Origin: Berberis thunbergii
Lineage: Eukaryota; Streptophyta; Magnoliopsida; Ranunculales; Berberidaceae
Direction of reading: 5' to 3'
Length of the DNA stretch: 64,000 bases
Assembly: GCA_003290165.1 (NCBI GenBank)
Contig: QNQO01000679.1
Location: forward strand, 124,001-188,000
Under the pieces are notes generated by a model, which was not told the DNA's origin, ran no database searches, and saw only the letters and a program-made list of their open reading frames with translations. Position 1 is the stretch's first letter. Each line of letters starts with the position of its first letter. The position numbers and the translations under genes are program-made. Positions 40,784 to 52,570 of this stretch are shown one piece after another.

Positions 40784-41958
40784 ATAATTATTGTATCCCT
40801 TTAACAATGAAACAATCTTCTATTTTTTACTCTTCCAAGTAACTATGTTGCCTTTAACCAAAGGAAAATATCCAGTAGTTGAACGTCATTTGTCTTTTAC
40901 ACCACCCAATCTGAATCACAATATCCTAGAACTTTTGCATGATCATGCTTAGAAAACAAAAGGCATTTCCCTGGTGTTGACTTCAAATACCCAAAATTCT
41001 TACAATAGCATTCATATGGATGTCACTTGGATTATGCATAAAACGGCTTACCGCATAAGCAATTTTTGGTCGAGTATGTGAAAGGTAAGTTAGACGACCA
41101 ACTAATCATTGATATCCTCCCTTATCAGTAGGAACTTGATTTGGAAGTTCTTCAAGGCTATGGTTTTATTCAATGGGTGTACCAATAGGCTAGCAACCAA
41201 ACATGTCAGTCTTCTTTAATAGGTCAAAAACATATTTTCGTTCTGATAAAAAATTCCTTGCTTAGACTGAGTGTCTTACTCATATAAATTCTACGGGTAA
41301 ATCTCCATGTAAGAAAACATTTTTCACATCATACTGTTGTAAAAGCCAATCAAAATTTTTAGCAATAGATAATTATTGTATCCCTTTAACAATGAAACAA
41401 TCTTCTATTTTTTACTCTTCCAAGTAACTATGTTGCCTCTAACCAAAGGAAAATATCCAGTAGCTGAACGTCATTTGTCTTGTACACCACCCCGATCTGA
41501 ATCACAATATCCCAGAACTTTTGCATGATTGTGCTTAGAAAGCAGAAGGCCTTTCCCTAGTGTTGACTTCAAATACTGCAAAATTCTTACAATAGCATTC
41601 ATATGGATGTCACTCAGATTATGCATAAAATGGCTTATCGCATAAGCAATGTCTGGTCGAGTGTGTGAAAGGTAAATTAGACGACCAACTAATCATTGAT
41701 ATCTTCCCTTATCAGTAGGAACTTGATTTGGAAGTTCCTCAAGGCTATGGTTTTGTTCAATGGGTGTACCAATAGGCTAGAAACCAAGCATGCCAGTCTC
41801 CTTTAATAGGTCAAAAACATATTTCCGCTGTGACAAAATATTCCTTGCTTAAACCGGGTGGCATACTCATATAAATTCTATGGGAAATCTCCATGTAAGA
41901 AAGCATTTTTTACATCATACTGTTGTAAAGGCCAATCAAAATTTGTAGTAATAGATAA
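40784..41958 (-). repeat. ~585-bp tandem duplication of copia RT/RNase H
   Basis: TTGTATCCCTTTAACAATGA at 40791 recurs at 41376, and CATACTGTTGTAAA ends both copies (near 41330 and 41920). The minus strand of the second copy reads [40 protein letters not shown] and SATGYFPLVRGNIVTWKSKK, all copia pol. The copies differ at scattered sites. LARD1 sits at the outer edge of the first copy. Confidence 0.85.
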
Positions 41959-42043
41959 TAAGACCCAAACGATATTTAACTTTGCTACAGATGCAAAACT
42001 CTCCTTGTAGTCAATTCCATAAGTTAAATAAAACCACGAGCCA

Positions 42044-42322
42044 CTAACCTTGTTTTATATCGACCAACAGTACCATCTGACTTATGTTTCTCCGTAAACA
42101 CCCACTTAAGTCAACATATGTCTTTCCTTCTGGCAACTTCACAAAGTCCCATGTTTGATTTTTTTCCAGAGCTTGCATTTCCTCAGCCATGGCTTCTACC
42201 CATTTAGGGTCATTCAAGGCTTCTTGTACTCTGGTTGGGATGGTGACAACTGACATTTGACATTTGATTTGCAAATGGTTGAATAGCACAAGCCAATTTC
42301 TCAATAAAAACATAATAAGCAA
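42044..42322 (-). pseudogene. Copia reverse transcriptase, N-terminal part
   Basis: VQEALNDPKWVEAMAEEMQA and LEKNQTWDFVKLPEGK are the standard entry to copia RT. The catalytic YVDD region is not readable downstream. Frames break after GKTYVDL. Confidence 0.85.
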
Positions 42323-42362
42323 TAGGATACTTCATCATTTTTGAGTTGTTAAGTGAGTATCT

Positions 42363-43610
42363 TTATAAGGGTTTACCTCGAGTACTCTGTGGAGGAAACT
42401 GATACTTATCACCACCACTAGATATGACCGTCATAGGATCACTAATTAAATTGTTAGTATTAACCTCAGAATCAATACATACCTTAGGAACATCAACAGT
42501 TGAAGAAGAATTATTGGTAGGTACTGTAGATTTAGAAAGGGGGCTTGTAGTACTAGGTAATACTGGAAGCGAATCATCCAAACCTATAGTACTCTCAGCA
42601 GGAGTAGTCAACACCATATCCGGAAACATAGCCATCCAATTTGAAACTTCAACACTCATCCCCCTGAAGAGGAGAAATGGATATAGGCCGAGAAAATAGA
42701 TCTCGATTTCAAAGAATGTAACATCCATAGTCACATAAATCTGTCGAGAATGAGAATTATAACCTTTGCAGCCCTTCCAGTGTAGTAAATACCCAACAAA
42801 TACACACTTTAATGCACACAGATCCAGCTTTATGCTTTGATGTTTGTGAAGGTGAAAAAACACAACGCAGCCAAAAACCCGTGGTACCAATGTTAAGTGG
42901 GAAGACATGGGAACATAAGCATAGAGTTTTTCCAAAGGTGTTTTCAATTGGAGAATACTACTAGATACACAGTTTAAAAGATTGACAGCATATAAAATAA
43001 CATTACCTCAAGAAGTGGGTTTCATATGGGCACCAATTAGACAAGCACGTGTAACCTCAAGTAGATGACAATTTTTACGTTATGCCACAGCATTCTGCTG
43101 GGGTGTAGAATCACATGTCGTCTCATGAATAATGTCATGATTCTGCAAATAAGACTGGAGCATACTATTAACATATTCACCACCATTGTCTGACCTAAGA
43201 ATTTTTACCTTAGCATAAAATTCAGTCTATATCATAGTATGAAATAAGTGGAAGCATTAGTAGGTATCACTTTTACTTTTCATCAAATAAAGCCAAGTTA
43301 TACGATTATAATCATCAATAAAGCTCACAAACTAGCAATATCCAAACAAAGTAGAAACTGGAGCAGCAAGGTCCCACACATCTGAGTAAATCGAAACAAA
43401 TTGTTCATTCATCTTATTTAAACTCAAAGAATAAGTAGTGTGATGGCTCTTAACCAACATATGTACATCAGAGCGAAAATCCAAAGGAGTACAATCCGAA
43501 AATAATGAAGGAAACAAATATTTTATATACCCAAAAGAAGCATGAAGAAAACGATGATGCTGCATCCAAATTTGTTGCTCCTTACCACAGGTAGAACTAT
43601 AACTAACCAA
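42363..43610 (-). pseudogene. Copia integrase remnants
   Basis: At 43610-43332 are HHRFLHASFGYIKYLFPSLF (pre-integrase type), then VKSHHTTYSLSLNKMNEQF and SDVWDLAAPVS, the integrase core start. At 42947-42363 are MKTPLEKLYAYVPMSSHL, PRVFGCVVFFHLHKHQ, LCALKCVFVGYLLHWKGCKG and YVTMDVTFFE, the end of integrase and the linker to RT. The core between (43330-42950) has many stops. Confidence 0.8.
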
Positions 43611-43735
43611 GACACTTCAAGAGCACACATCATCCACATAATAAAGTCGCCCTCTCTTTGTAGAACGTCCAATAATCTCCTTGTTGTTGAGATCCTAGAG
43701 AAGACAAAAATGAGGATGCATTAGTACCAAACAAT

Positions 43736-44467
43736 TTAATTGTTCATTAACTTTAGGCACAAATAAGAGATTATTGGAGAGTGAAGGGACAAGCAACATA
43801 CTCTCCAAGGATAAAAATGGTGATAAAACAACAATGCATGCACTAATGATAGGGGAAGGGACTCCATTAGCATTAGCCACAAGTGATGACGCAGCGTGCT
43901 CATAGCCCGTAAGAGCGACTTGTCAAAAGTCATATGATCAGTAGCAGCTGAATCAATAATCATTCTAGAGTCTTTGCCAGAAGTACGAGTGACAAAAGCA
44001 AAGTCGATATTACATAATGGATGATCAAGCACGTGAGAGTCAAACAAAAAACCACTACTATGCTCAACAATAGTCAATGGTGAGTTGGTTGGTGTGACCA
44101 TCACCGCAGCTTTTCCCTCCTTTTTGTCACCATCTTTTTGGTTACACCGATCACGTCCTTCACGAGATTTTTGTTCATTGAAACTATCCCACCAATCCAT
44201 GTATCCATGCTTTTTGAAGCAATTGTCAACAACATTCTTAAGATTGCAACAATGAGTACAACCACCTTCAATGGCACCAAAAACTTTGGAAGTGACATGT
44301 CGGTTTAGAGTCAATAAAGTTTGAGCAACCATAGCCATACTAGAACCAGTATAATTGTTTAGCATAGTGTGTGTTCTCTGTTCCTCGCTTCTAATAATAG
44401 TGAAGGTGATCTCTTGATTTGGGAAAGGTTTTGTATGAAGGATATCATTTTGGACATGATCATACAA
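43736..44467 (-). pseudogene. Copia gag C-terminus and protease
   Basis: The zinc-binding region reads CTHCCNLKNVVDNCFKKHGY followed by MDWW, close to the CFKLHGYPDWW signature of one copia group. The protease motif reads MIIDSAATDHMT (normally DSGATDH). The gag N-terminus is upstream but eroded, and is interrupted by the solo LTR at 44681. Confidence 0.8.
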
Positions 44468-44680
44468 GTCATCAAGGCCAGCCAGAAAAACATAAACATG
44501 TTTTGCATCTATTTCCTTTTGTCTAGTCCTTATAACATTAGGTCGTGTGAAGGCAATTGGATTTTGCTAATCCAATTCCTGCCATATTGCGCACAAATCA
44601 GCATAGTATTAGAAATGTTTTACTGTCCTATTTCATCTGCATAGCTTGGCGAGAGAGATCATAGATAACTTATTGATGAT

Positions 44681-45352
44681 TGATGATACATAAAAATGGT
44701 CACACCCCTAATCCGTACACGTGTCATGATGATCTCAAGGAACTACAGGCCCTAGCATCAGCCCAAGTAGCTTAAGCCCGCTCAACTTCAGTCCATCAAG
44801 TGGACCCGGACTCTTACATCACGCTAGGCCCACAAGTCTCACAGTTGTCTTCAATACCCGTAAACCCTCATTAGGCAAGTATCTCGAGGATCAGCTTCGG
44901 ACAGGCAACTACAGCTGCTCTCTACTTCCAACTAGGAAGCAAACACCAGAGTATTTTCCACATTGGGAAAAAAATTTCTACGGATTGCTCTTGGATTGGG
45001 AACTATCACCTGTGTAACTAGGAGCACAGAGCTAACAGGGAACTTCCCACCTATAGCACGACTCTTAATTAGAGAGGGATCTCCACAAAGATCTCCTCTC
45101 TAAACTACGCTTACGATGGCTTGGTTGAACCAAGACTCCTTGCACTATAAATAAGACATGAGGTTGGTAAGCTAAGGTACGCTACAAATTCCTTGTTACA
45201 ACGTTACACCTTCCTCAGAGACTTATCTGACTTTAGCATCGGAGTGTCATCGGTTACCACAATGGTGGTCTGTGACTCACATGTGCTACTTGGGTAGGTC
45301 AACAGGTCAGTAGGAACCAGGTCAGAGCAGAGAGCGAAAAATGACTGCATCT
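44681..45352 (+). mobile_element. Solo LTR of Tat1-related family inside copia
   Basis: It begins TGATGATACATAAAAATGG and ends ATGACTGCATCT. It is similar, in reverse orientation, to Tat1's LTR at 46372-47035, including TATAAATAAGACATGAGGTT at 45146 and GCATCGGAGTGTCATCGG. No internal sequence or partner LTR accompanies it, so it probably arose by LTR-LTR recombination. A target duplication was not clear. Confidence 0.7.
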
Positions 45353-45835
45353 GCTTCTTCGTAATAGATCCGTGATACAACATCCCAAATATATTTCACC
45401 ACTGGTAGATGAACGAATAGGTTCATTATGTCGGGTTCCATGGCACTGATGAGCCAACCTTTAACAAAAGCATTTTTCATGTTCTAGTTTTCATATATCG
45501 AATCATCAACCGAAGATTCATGCTTATTTCCATTGATATAACCTGACTTTTCTCAACCTTCAATTAAGGTTGCAGCAACCTGAGATCAAAGAAAATAATT
45601 GGTTCCATTAAGTTTCACACCGTATAGAACTGCAATTGGTTCAGGTGCAAAACCCATAGGTTGAATAATCAAAATCATATTTGAGCTTGATGGTGTTAAT
45701 GGTGTACATAGTGGTAGTGAACCCATATCTCAAAATGCCAAAAAAGACAGTAGAAAAAACAATAAAAAGAATAACAGACGAGGAGTGGTCTCCGAGGGCA
45801 CGTATGAACAAACATAGCGAGATCTCAAGATCACT
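45353..45835 (-). pseudogene. Eroded copia gag start and leader
   Basis: Sequence between the solo LTR and the copia primer site. Its position corresponds to the start of gag and the 5' leader. No gag motif is clear and stops are frequent. Confidence 0.45.
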
Positions 45836-45847
45836 GCTCTGATACCA
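45836..45847 (-). other. Copia primer-binding site (initiator Met tRNA)
   Basis: Minus strand TGGTATCAGAGC immediately inside the 5' LTR. Confidence 0.9.
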
Positions 45848-46080
45848 TGTCAAACGAAAAGATAAATCTGTGAACTGAATATTTTTTAATTATTTGCAAT
45901 CAACTAATACATGGGTATATATAAAACTCTGCAAATTAATCTAGATCCTAAAATATTGGTGACTTGGTGTACAAGGATTAACCTACTAAGAACCAGTAAT
46001 CTAATAGCGAACAATACTGGTACAAGGATTAATATAAAAGGAAACAAACTCCTAATAGAAAACAATAACCTAATATGACA
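45848..46080 (-). repeat. Copia 5' LTR
   Basis: 233 bp, TGTCAAACG ... ATATGACA. Shares ATACATGGGTATATATA and GGTGTACAAGGATTAA with the 3' LTR. Confidence 0.8.
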
Positions 46081-46371
46081 TTGAAGTATATCTGTATACG
46101 GGGTATAATCATGTGAAAATCTAAAAACTTAGATGTAGGACAACATCTAAGCATTTGTAGTGAATTGTAAATAATTAGTATGTTCACTATTATTTTTTTT
46201 TAAATAAAACCTCGAACAGAAAGTGTGGTGGGAGAGGTCAATGGCCACAAGGATAAAAAGTCACAAACTATAGTTTTCGAGGCTTAGGCCATTTCAATTC
46301 TTACAACTATGTTTTGTGCTAGTCCAAACACCTTAGAACAGGATGCGACACAGTTGTTGATGCTTTCTCAC
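46081..46371. other. Short flank between copia and Tat1
   Basis: AT-rich sequence without a recognisable gene. It could be former FRO-B downstream DNA. It ends in CTCAC, the left half of Tat1's target duplication. Confidence 0.5.
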
Positions 46372-47035
46372 TGATGCAATCGATTTTTGCTCCCTGTTTG
46401 ACCTTGACCTGCACAAGGAACGCACATGAGCCATATACCACCGTGGTGGTGGCCGATGGCACTCCGATGCTCAGACAGGGATCTGAAGAAGGCGTAATGT
46501 TGTAAACAGGGAATTTGTTGCGTACCTTAGCTTATCAACCTCATGTCTTATTTATAGTGTCGGAGTCCTGGTTCGACCAAGCCAATAATGGTGTAGTTTA
46601 GGGAAGAAAATCTTCACGGAGATCCTACTTTAATTAGGAGTTGTGCTATGAAGGGAAGTTTCCCCGTTAGACTTGTGCTCCTAGATATGCAGGAGATAGT
46701 TCCCAATCAGAGTGTTGTCCATAGATGGAAGTTTCCATGTGCGACTTATACTCTAGTATTTGCTTCCTAGTTGGAAGCAAAGTGTTGTTGTCATGCCTGT
46801 CCGAAGCTAATCCCTGAGATACTTGCCTTAATAGGGCTTTGGGTATTGGGGATAATGTTGAGACACGTGGACTTAGTAGGCTGTAGTGATTTGGGTCAGT
46901 CCGACGGACTGCGTTGTGCGGGCTTGAAACCGTTTGGCCCGGATCAATGTTGGGCTGACGCTTGGGCCTGTTATGTTTCGAGATCATCATGACACGTGTA
47001 CAGTATAGAATAGAGGATGTTTCAGTGTATCATCA
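46372..47035 (-). repeat. Tat1 3' LTR
   Basis: 664 bp, TGATGCAATC ... TGTATCATCA on the plus strand. TATAAATAA on the minus strand at 46556-46548 is a likely TATA box. Twice the length of the 5' LTR. Confidence 0.82.
46548..46556 (-). promoter_or_regulatory. TATA box in Tat1 3' LTR
   Basis: Minus strand TATAAATAA within CACTATAAATAAGACATG. The same word is at 45146-45154 in the solo LTR. It is absent from Tat1's own 5' LTR because of a deletion. Confidence 0.55.
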
Positions 47036-47062
47036 ACTGCTCCCCCCGAGTTAGTGGGGGCA
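47036..47062 (-). other. Tat1 polypurine tract
   Basis: Minus strand reads ACTCGGGGGGAGCAGT up to the 3' LTR edge. Confidence 0.75.
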
Positions 47063-47304
47063 TCTAGTCGATCCAATGAATCTCTGAACAGTAACTATAT
47101 ATACAGTTGTGATAATTGAAACTGAAGCGTTGTCTCGAGCAACACATAGCATTAATGGATACACGACTGCTCAAGAAGAAGAGGTACAGTTTATATTCTC
47201 TATAAATAGTCATATTTTCAAGGAAGATCTATTTTGTTTCTTATTGCGTTCTTTTTTTGTGTGATTGTGTTTTTGTAAAGCTTGATTTGTACTTTCTATC
47301 GATG

Positions 47305-49057
47305 AAGGATAACGTTGAACTTACTCCCAAGCAGGAGTTATATTATACTTGCGTCAAGCTTTTTGAGAATAGCTTGGTTGACGAAACCGAGTTAATCAGT
47401 CTACGGAGTCTGTACCATGTTCCCGGGGATCTAAAAATTGTCCCTGCGTTTGCAACTAAGGCTCCATTTTCACCTCCTTAGTGGTATATAGGGTTGCACC
47501 AAGGCATGTTTGAATCTAGACTCCGATTCCCAGTGCTAGATGACGTTTGGCATTTCTTCTTTTTTCTCCATATGCCCTCAGCTCAATTGGCCTCAAGCGG
47601 GGTCAGGATTTTGATTGTGATTCTTTTTAGAGTGAACGATGTTGGCCTTCGTTTAACCTCGATGATAGTTTATCGTCTAACCGCCGCTTAGTTGAATTCT
47701 AAGGGCATATGCATACTGAACAACCCCACTTGCTTGCTTCTGGTAGCGGATGACATTGAGCCTTAGCAAAAATATTGGTTCCTGGCTTCGGCGAATTCTT
47801 CATACTTCAGGCTTGGAGGACGTCAAATCCCCAGATACTTCCAGTTTGATTTTTGTAAATTTCTTCATTGTTGGCTTATCCTCTCACTCTCGGATGTAGT
47901 ACTGACTTGATATGTCATTTCTTTTTTAAGAGAAGTTTGCGACTCCAATCCTCACTGAGGAGGAAGAACGATAGAAAGAGAGAGAGTTTAATAAACTTCC
48001 ATTGATGTTTGTCGAGGAGGTCATAATGCCAGGTAATGTCGTACGAAGCGGGTTGCTCTGGTGCTCTCATGATGTCTTTGGTGCGCCCAGGGGTCGTCTC
48101 TTGAAGAAAATGAGTTCTGCTATGCCCAGCCCGACTAGGCTAGATGAGTTGGAAGTGAGCATGCCTCTCATTGTTATTCCTAAAAGAAGGCCGCCCACCA
48201 ATCATGCAGCTTCTTCAGAGACGTCGTCCTTGCCAGAAAAGGAGGTGGCTCCTGCGAGGCACAAGTTACCTTCATCTATTTAGGAGGTGGTTCCAGGGGA
48301 TCGTCGTCTCTCATTGGATCTTGTTATCCCCTGTTGACTTAGAGGGGGAGAGCATAGGACCAGGTGATAATGTTGTGAGTCACCATGGGTCCGTGGCGGA
48401 GGCTCGCGTTCCTAAGTCACATGGTTCCATTGTGCTGCGCCCTGATGCTCATGGGAGAGTTCTTGTTCTGGAAATGACTTTTGCAGACCTACAAGTGTGA
48501 TATTCGGATGCTCTCCACCGGGTGGATTCCTTGACTGATCAACTGCAGGATTCAAGTGTTGTTGCGGACTTGGGGGCCATGTGGGTCGCGATGTCTCTGT
48601 CTGAAGCAGATTTGGTACCATAAAGGCTGATCAACTAAAGTCAACCAAAATCGATTTGGCTTCTACCCTAGCGGAACTAGGGCGGGCTTGTGCTGAATTG
48701 GAACACTTAGAACTTGTTGTGGACAAGTGGTCGTCTGATCTGCAGGCTTAGATTGCCGAGATGAAGCAAGCCGAGATTGGATGGGTCGTTACACGACGAC
48801 AACTTGAGTTTGAAGTTGCTAAGGGACTTTACAGTGTTCGTGAGGCAGGACGCTTACTGTCAGAAGAGCATACGCACTATGCCACCTTGGTAGGCACAAT
48901 GAATTTTGGGATTTCTGGACGAAGGCTGCAAATCTCGTTGGAAGTTGTTCGGGGCAGATTAGAGCTTCTGGAGCTTATTAAGGAAGAGCACCTTCATATT
49001 GACCGCGACTTCGCATACTATAAGAGGGTTGCTTTCGGAACCATCGTGCAAGAATAA
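47305..49057 (+). pseudogene. Tat1 antisense ORF: gypsy-type transposon domain plus coiled coil
   Basis: Transcribed opposite to gag-pol. MKDNVELTPKQELYYTCVKL opens it. After a TAG at 47479-47481 it reads GLHQGMFESRLRFPVLDDVW and MPSAQLASSGVRILIVILF, aligning with LARD1's YQRIFQSSLRFLVPELSW and TPPAQMGPNGWKL. Middle parts (48002-48500) are Pro/Ser-rich. The end (48650-49057) is helical: LASTLAELGRACAELEHLEL and RRLQISLEVVRGRLELLELI. Several stops and shifts. More diverged than the two LARD copies are from each other. Confidence 0.6.
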
Positions 49058-49499
49058 GGTCCTAGCTCTTCGGGACAAGCTATTGATGAAGCTCTTTTTC
49101 CCCTTTATGCTTCAAAATAGTTGTAACGTCCTTCTAGGGACAAAGGAAAACATAATTTTTTATGGAAATCGTGTTTTGTAACTTTGCCTTTTGTTTTGTA
49201 CTGTCGTGCCATTGCGTCTTCTTTAGAAGTTTTTTCTACCCATGTTGCAGCCTTGGAATTAGTACTTTTGGATCCTACATGCTGACAGATTTTATGTGTT
49301 TGTCAGTTAAGTCACATCGAAACTGACTGCTTTGAGCCACCCTTGTTTATGGGTGAGCCGCTGTGATCCCTGATGAATCGCCGCCACGAGCAGTGGCACC
49401 GTTGAATACACTCTTACTCCCTCAGTCATCGTTGCCCATGCATTGCAGACTAGGCATTGGAGCGTTCCAAAAGCCATTGTCAATAGGAACTAACTAAGC
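49058..49499 (-). other. Tat1 spacer between antisense ORF and tandem array
   Basis: No coding motif. The part after 49310 begins to show degraded array words (GTCGTTGCCC, GACTAGGC), so it may be the eroded edge of the array. Confidence 0.4.
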
Positions 49500-52190
49500 T
49501 TACTTGGTGCATTTCGAAGATCATTGGTTGTTTGGCGAGTCGTCGTCATCATCAGGCGCAGGGCACTAATTGAGTTGTGATTAGATTTGGTGACCACGGT
49601 CTATAGATGAGCAGAGGTTTCATGCAAGCCATCGACATCAGTTAGGGTTGATTAGGCTTCCACCTTCCAAATCATCTACACCCGCACAAGGCGACCTACA
49701 GATTTGGGCGTTGATTAGAAGTTGTAGTTCGTCAATCGTCACTGACTAGACTTGTCTAAATGAATTCGACAGTCATTGTCTATAGAAGATCAATAATCCC
49801 TTGATGAGTCATCATCATCAAGCCTGAGATCAATGACTAGACTCCCACTTCTTCGACAATCGTTATCCGCATGCGACAAAACTAGGCGTCGAGCACCAGA
49901 AACTGTTGTCATCAATTGCGAACTGACTAAGCTTACCTGGTATATTTGGCGATCATTGTTTGTAGAAGAGCAATGATCCATTGGCGAGTCGTCGTCATCA
50001 GGCATGAGAGCGGTTACTAGATTCCCACTTCCTCGCCCTATCGTCATCCGTGCGCAGGGGACTAGGTGTTTGGCACCAGAAGTCGTCGTCATCAGTCAAG
50101 AACTCACTAAACTTACCTGGTAAGTTCGGCGATCATTGTCTGTAGAAGAGCAATGATCCTTTGGCGAGTCATCATCACCAAGCGTGAAAGCGCTGACTAG
50201 ACTCCCACTTCCTTGGCAATCATCATCTGCGCACAGCGGACTAGGCGCCAGGCACCAAAAGTCGTCGTCATCAGTTGCAAATTAACAAAGCTTACCTGGT
50301 AAGTTCGGCGATCATTATCTGTAAAAGAGCAATGATCCCTTGGTGAGTCATCATCAGGTGTGAGAGCACTGACTAGACTCCCACTTCCTTGGCCATCGTC
50401 ATCATCACACAACAGACTAGGCGTCGAGCGCCTGAAGTCGTCATCATCAGTTGCGAACTGACTAAGCTTACCTGGTAAGTTCGGCGATCATTGTTTTTAG
50501 AAGAGCAATGATCCCTTGGTGAGTCATCATCATCAGGCGTGAGAACACTGACTAGACTCCCATTTCCTTAGCCATCGGCATCTGTGCGTAGCATACTAGG
50601 CGTCGGGCACCAGAAGCCATAATCATTAGTCGCAAACTGACTAAGCTTACCCAATAAGTTTGGTGACCATCGTCTGTAAAAGAGTAATGACCCCTTGGCA
50701 AGTAGTCGTTATCAGACGTGAGAGCGCTGACTAGACTCACACTTCCTTGGCCATCGTCATCTGTGTGCAGCAGACTAGGTGGCCGCCACTAGAAGCTATC
50801 GTCATCATTCGTGAACTGATTAAGCTTACCTAGTATGTTTGGTGATCATTATTTGTATAAGATCAATGATTCCTTGGCGAGTCATCATTATCCAGCGTGA
50901 GAGCACTGACTAGACTCCCATTTCCTTGGTCATCGTCATCCACGCGCAGTGGACTAGGCGTCGGACACCGAAAGTCGTCGTAATCAGTCACGAACTGACT
51001 AAGCTTACCTGAAAAATCCAGCGATCATTGTATCTAAAAGAGTAATGATCCCTTGGCGAGTCATCATCATCAGACGTGAGAGCACTGACTAGACTCCCAC
51101 TTCCTCGTCCATTGTCATCCATGTGCAAGGACTACGCGTCGCGTACTAGAAGCCGTCATCATCAGTCATGAATTGACTAAGCTTACCTGGTAAGTGCGGC
51201 GATAATTGTCTGTAGAAGAGCAATGATCCCTTAGTGAGTCATTTTCATCAAGCGTGAAAGCACTGACTAGACTCCCACTTCCTCAGCCATTGTCATCCGC
51301 ACGCAGCGTACTAGGCGTCGGGCACCAGAAGCCGTCATCATTCACAAACTTAGCTTACTCGGGAAGTTCGGCGATCTTTGTCTGTAGAAGAGCAATGATC
51401 CTTGGCGAGTCGTCGTCATCAGGCATAAGAGCACTGACTAGACTCCCACTTCCTTGGCCATCATCATCCGTGCATAGCGGACTAAGTGTCAGGCACCAGA
51501 AGTCGTCGTCATCAGTCACGAACAGACTAAGCTCATCTGGTAAGTTCGGCGAGCATTATCTATAGAAGAGCAATGATCTATTGGCGAGTCATTGTCATCA
51601 GGCGTGAGACCGCTGACTAGACTCCCACTTATTTGGCCATCGTCATCCGTGCGTAGTGGACTAGGCGTCGAGCACCAGAAGTCGTCGTCATCACGCAAAC
51701 TGACTAAGCTTACCTGGTAAGTTTGACGATCATTGTCTGTAGAAGAGAAATGATCCCTTGGCAAGTCATCATCATCAGGCGTGAGAGATTTGATAGACTC
51801 CCACTTCTTCAACCATTGACATCTGCGTGCAGTGAACTAGGCGTTAGGTACTAGAAGCCGACGTCTTCAACCATTGACATCTGCGTGCAGTGAACAATGA
51901 TCCCTTGGTGATTCATCGTCATCGGGCACGAGAGCGCTGACTAGACTCCCACTTATTTGGCCATCATCATTCATGCGTAGTGGACTTGGCGACGGGCATC
52001 AGAAGCCGTCGTCATCAGTCGCAAAGTAACTAATCTTACCTAGCAAGTACGGCGATCATTGTCTATAGAAGAGCAATGATCCATTGGCGAGTCATTGTCA
52101 GCAGGCATGAGAACTCTGACTAGACTCCCACTTCCTAGGCCGTCGTCATCCGCGCACAGTGGACTGGGCATCGGGTGCTATCTTCCGGAT
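49500..52190 (-). repeat. Tat1 tandem array, ~180-bp units
   Basis: About 14 units. Landmarks such as CAATGATCCCTTGGCGAGTC recur near 49970, 50150, 50330, 50510, 51050, 51220 and 51745, roughly every 175-180 bp. Each unit also has GACTAGACTCCCACTTCCT and ACTAAGCTTACCTGGTAAG. One unit near 51840-51890 is shorter with an internal duplication. It is located between integrase and the 3' LTR, where Tat elements often carry tandem repeats. Short open frames over it are by-products. Confidence 0.9.
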
Positions 52191-52570
52191 CTGGTCATAG
52201 CAGGGATGATCGGAGGTTGCGTTGGTCATAACGAACAACAGTGGAAGTTTAGTAAAAGAAAATATTTTATTGATAATATTTTTTGAAGTGCTCTACATTC
52301 CTCGATCGTTTAAGTCCGACGCCGTTTATGTCTTCCAACCAGTATGTCCCCAGCCTGTTGATTTTGGTCACCTTGTAGGGTCCTTCCCAATTTGTTTAAT
52401 TTTCCTGCGCCCGCTTCTTTGGTTTTCTACTGGGTTTTTCTGAGTACCCAATCTCTCATTCTGAATTTGCATGGCTTGACCTTCTTGTTGTAGTATTGCG
52501 TTATTCGTTGCTGGTGGGCTAGATCTTGTTTTTTTCAAGGAGGTCTAGTCTGATGCGCAAGACTTCATCG
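52191..52570 (-). pseudogene. Tat1 integrase C-terminal region, eroded
   Basis: On the minus strand this corresponds to sequence after the integrase core. I can see only short scattered similarity and frequent stops before the array begins. Confidence 0.4.

Larger units (their letters stand above)
32661..46080 (-). mobile_element. Ty1/copia element with nested insertions
   Basis: A minus-strand copia relic of about 5 kb of its own sequence, split by LARD1 (33183-40783) and a solo LTR (44681-45352). Integrase remnants lie upstream of RT, the copia order. The 5' LTR is 45848-46080 next to a Met-tRNA primer site; the 3' LTR is about 32661-32876 next to a polypurine tract. The left LTR starts at the FRO-B stop codon, where its first bases are hard to separate from FRO-B 3' sequence. 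No target duplication is evident. Confidence 0.8.

Noticed and set aside
47257..49057. Host gene between copia and Tat1 pol
   Set aside because: It lies between Tat1's 3' LTR and its tandem array and is homologous to the LARD antisense ORFs, so it belongs to the element.
49790..51812. Repeated minus-strand open frames in the Tat1 array
   Set aside because: They follow the repeat period, have no consistent start, and change frame between units; no protein family recognised.
49500..52190. CRISPR-like array
   Set aside because: Units are about 180 bp without unique spacers of constant length, inside a plant retrotransposon; it is a tandem satellite-type array.
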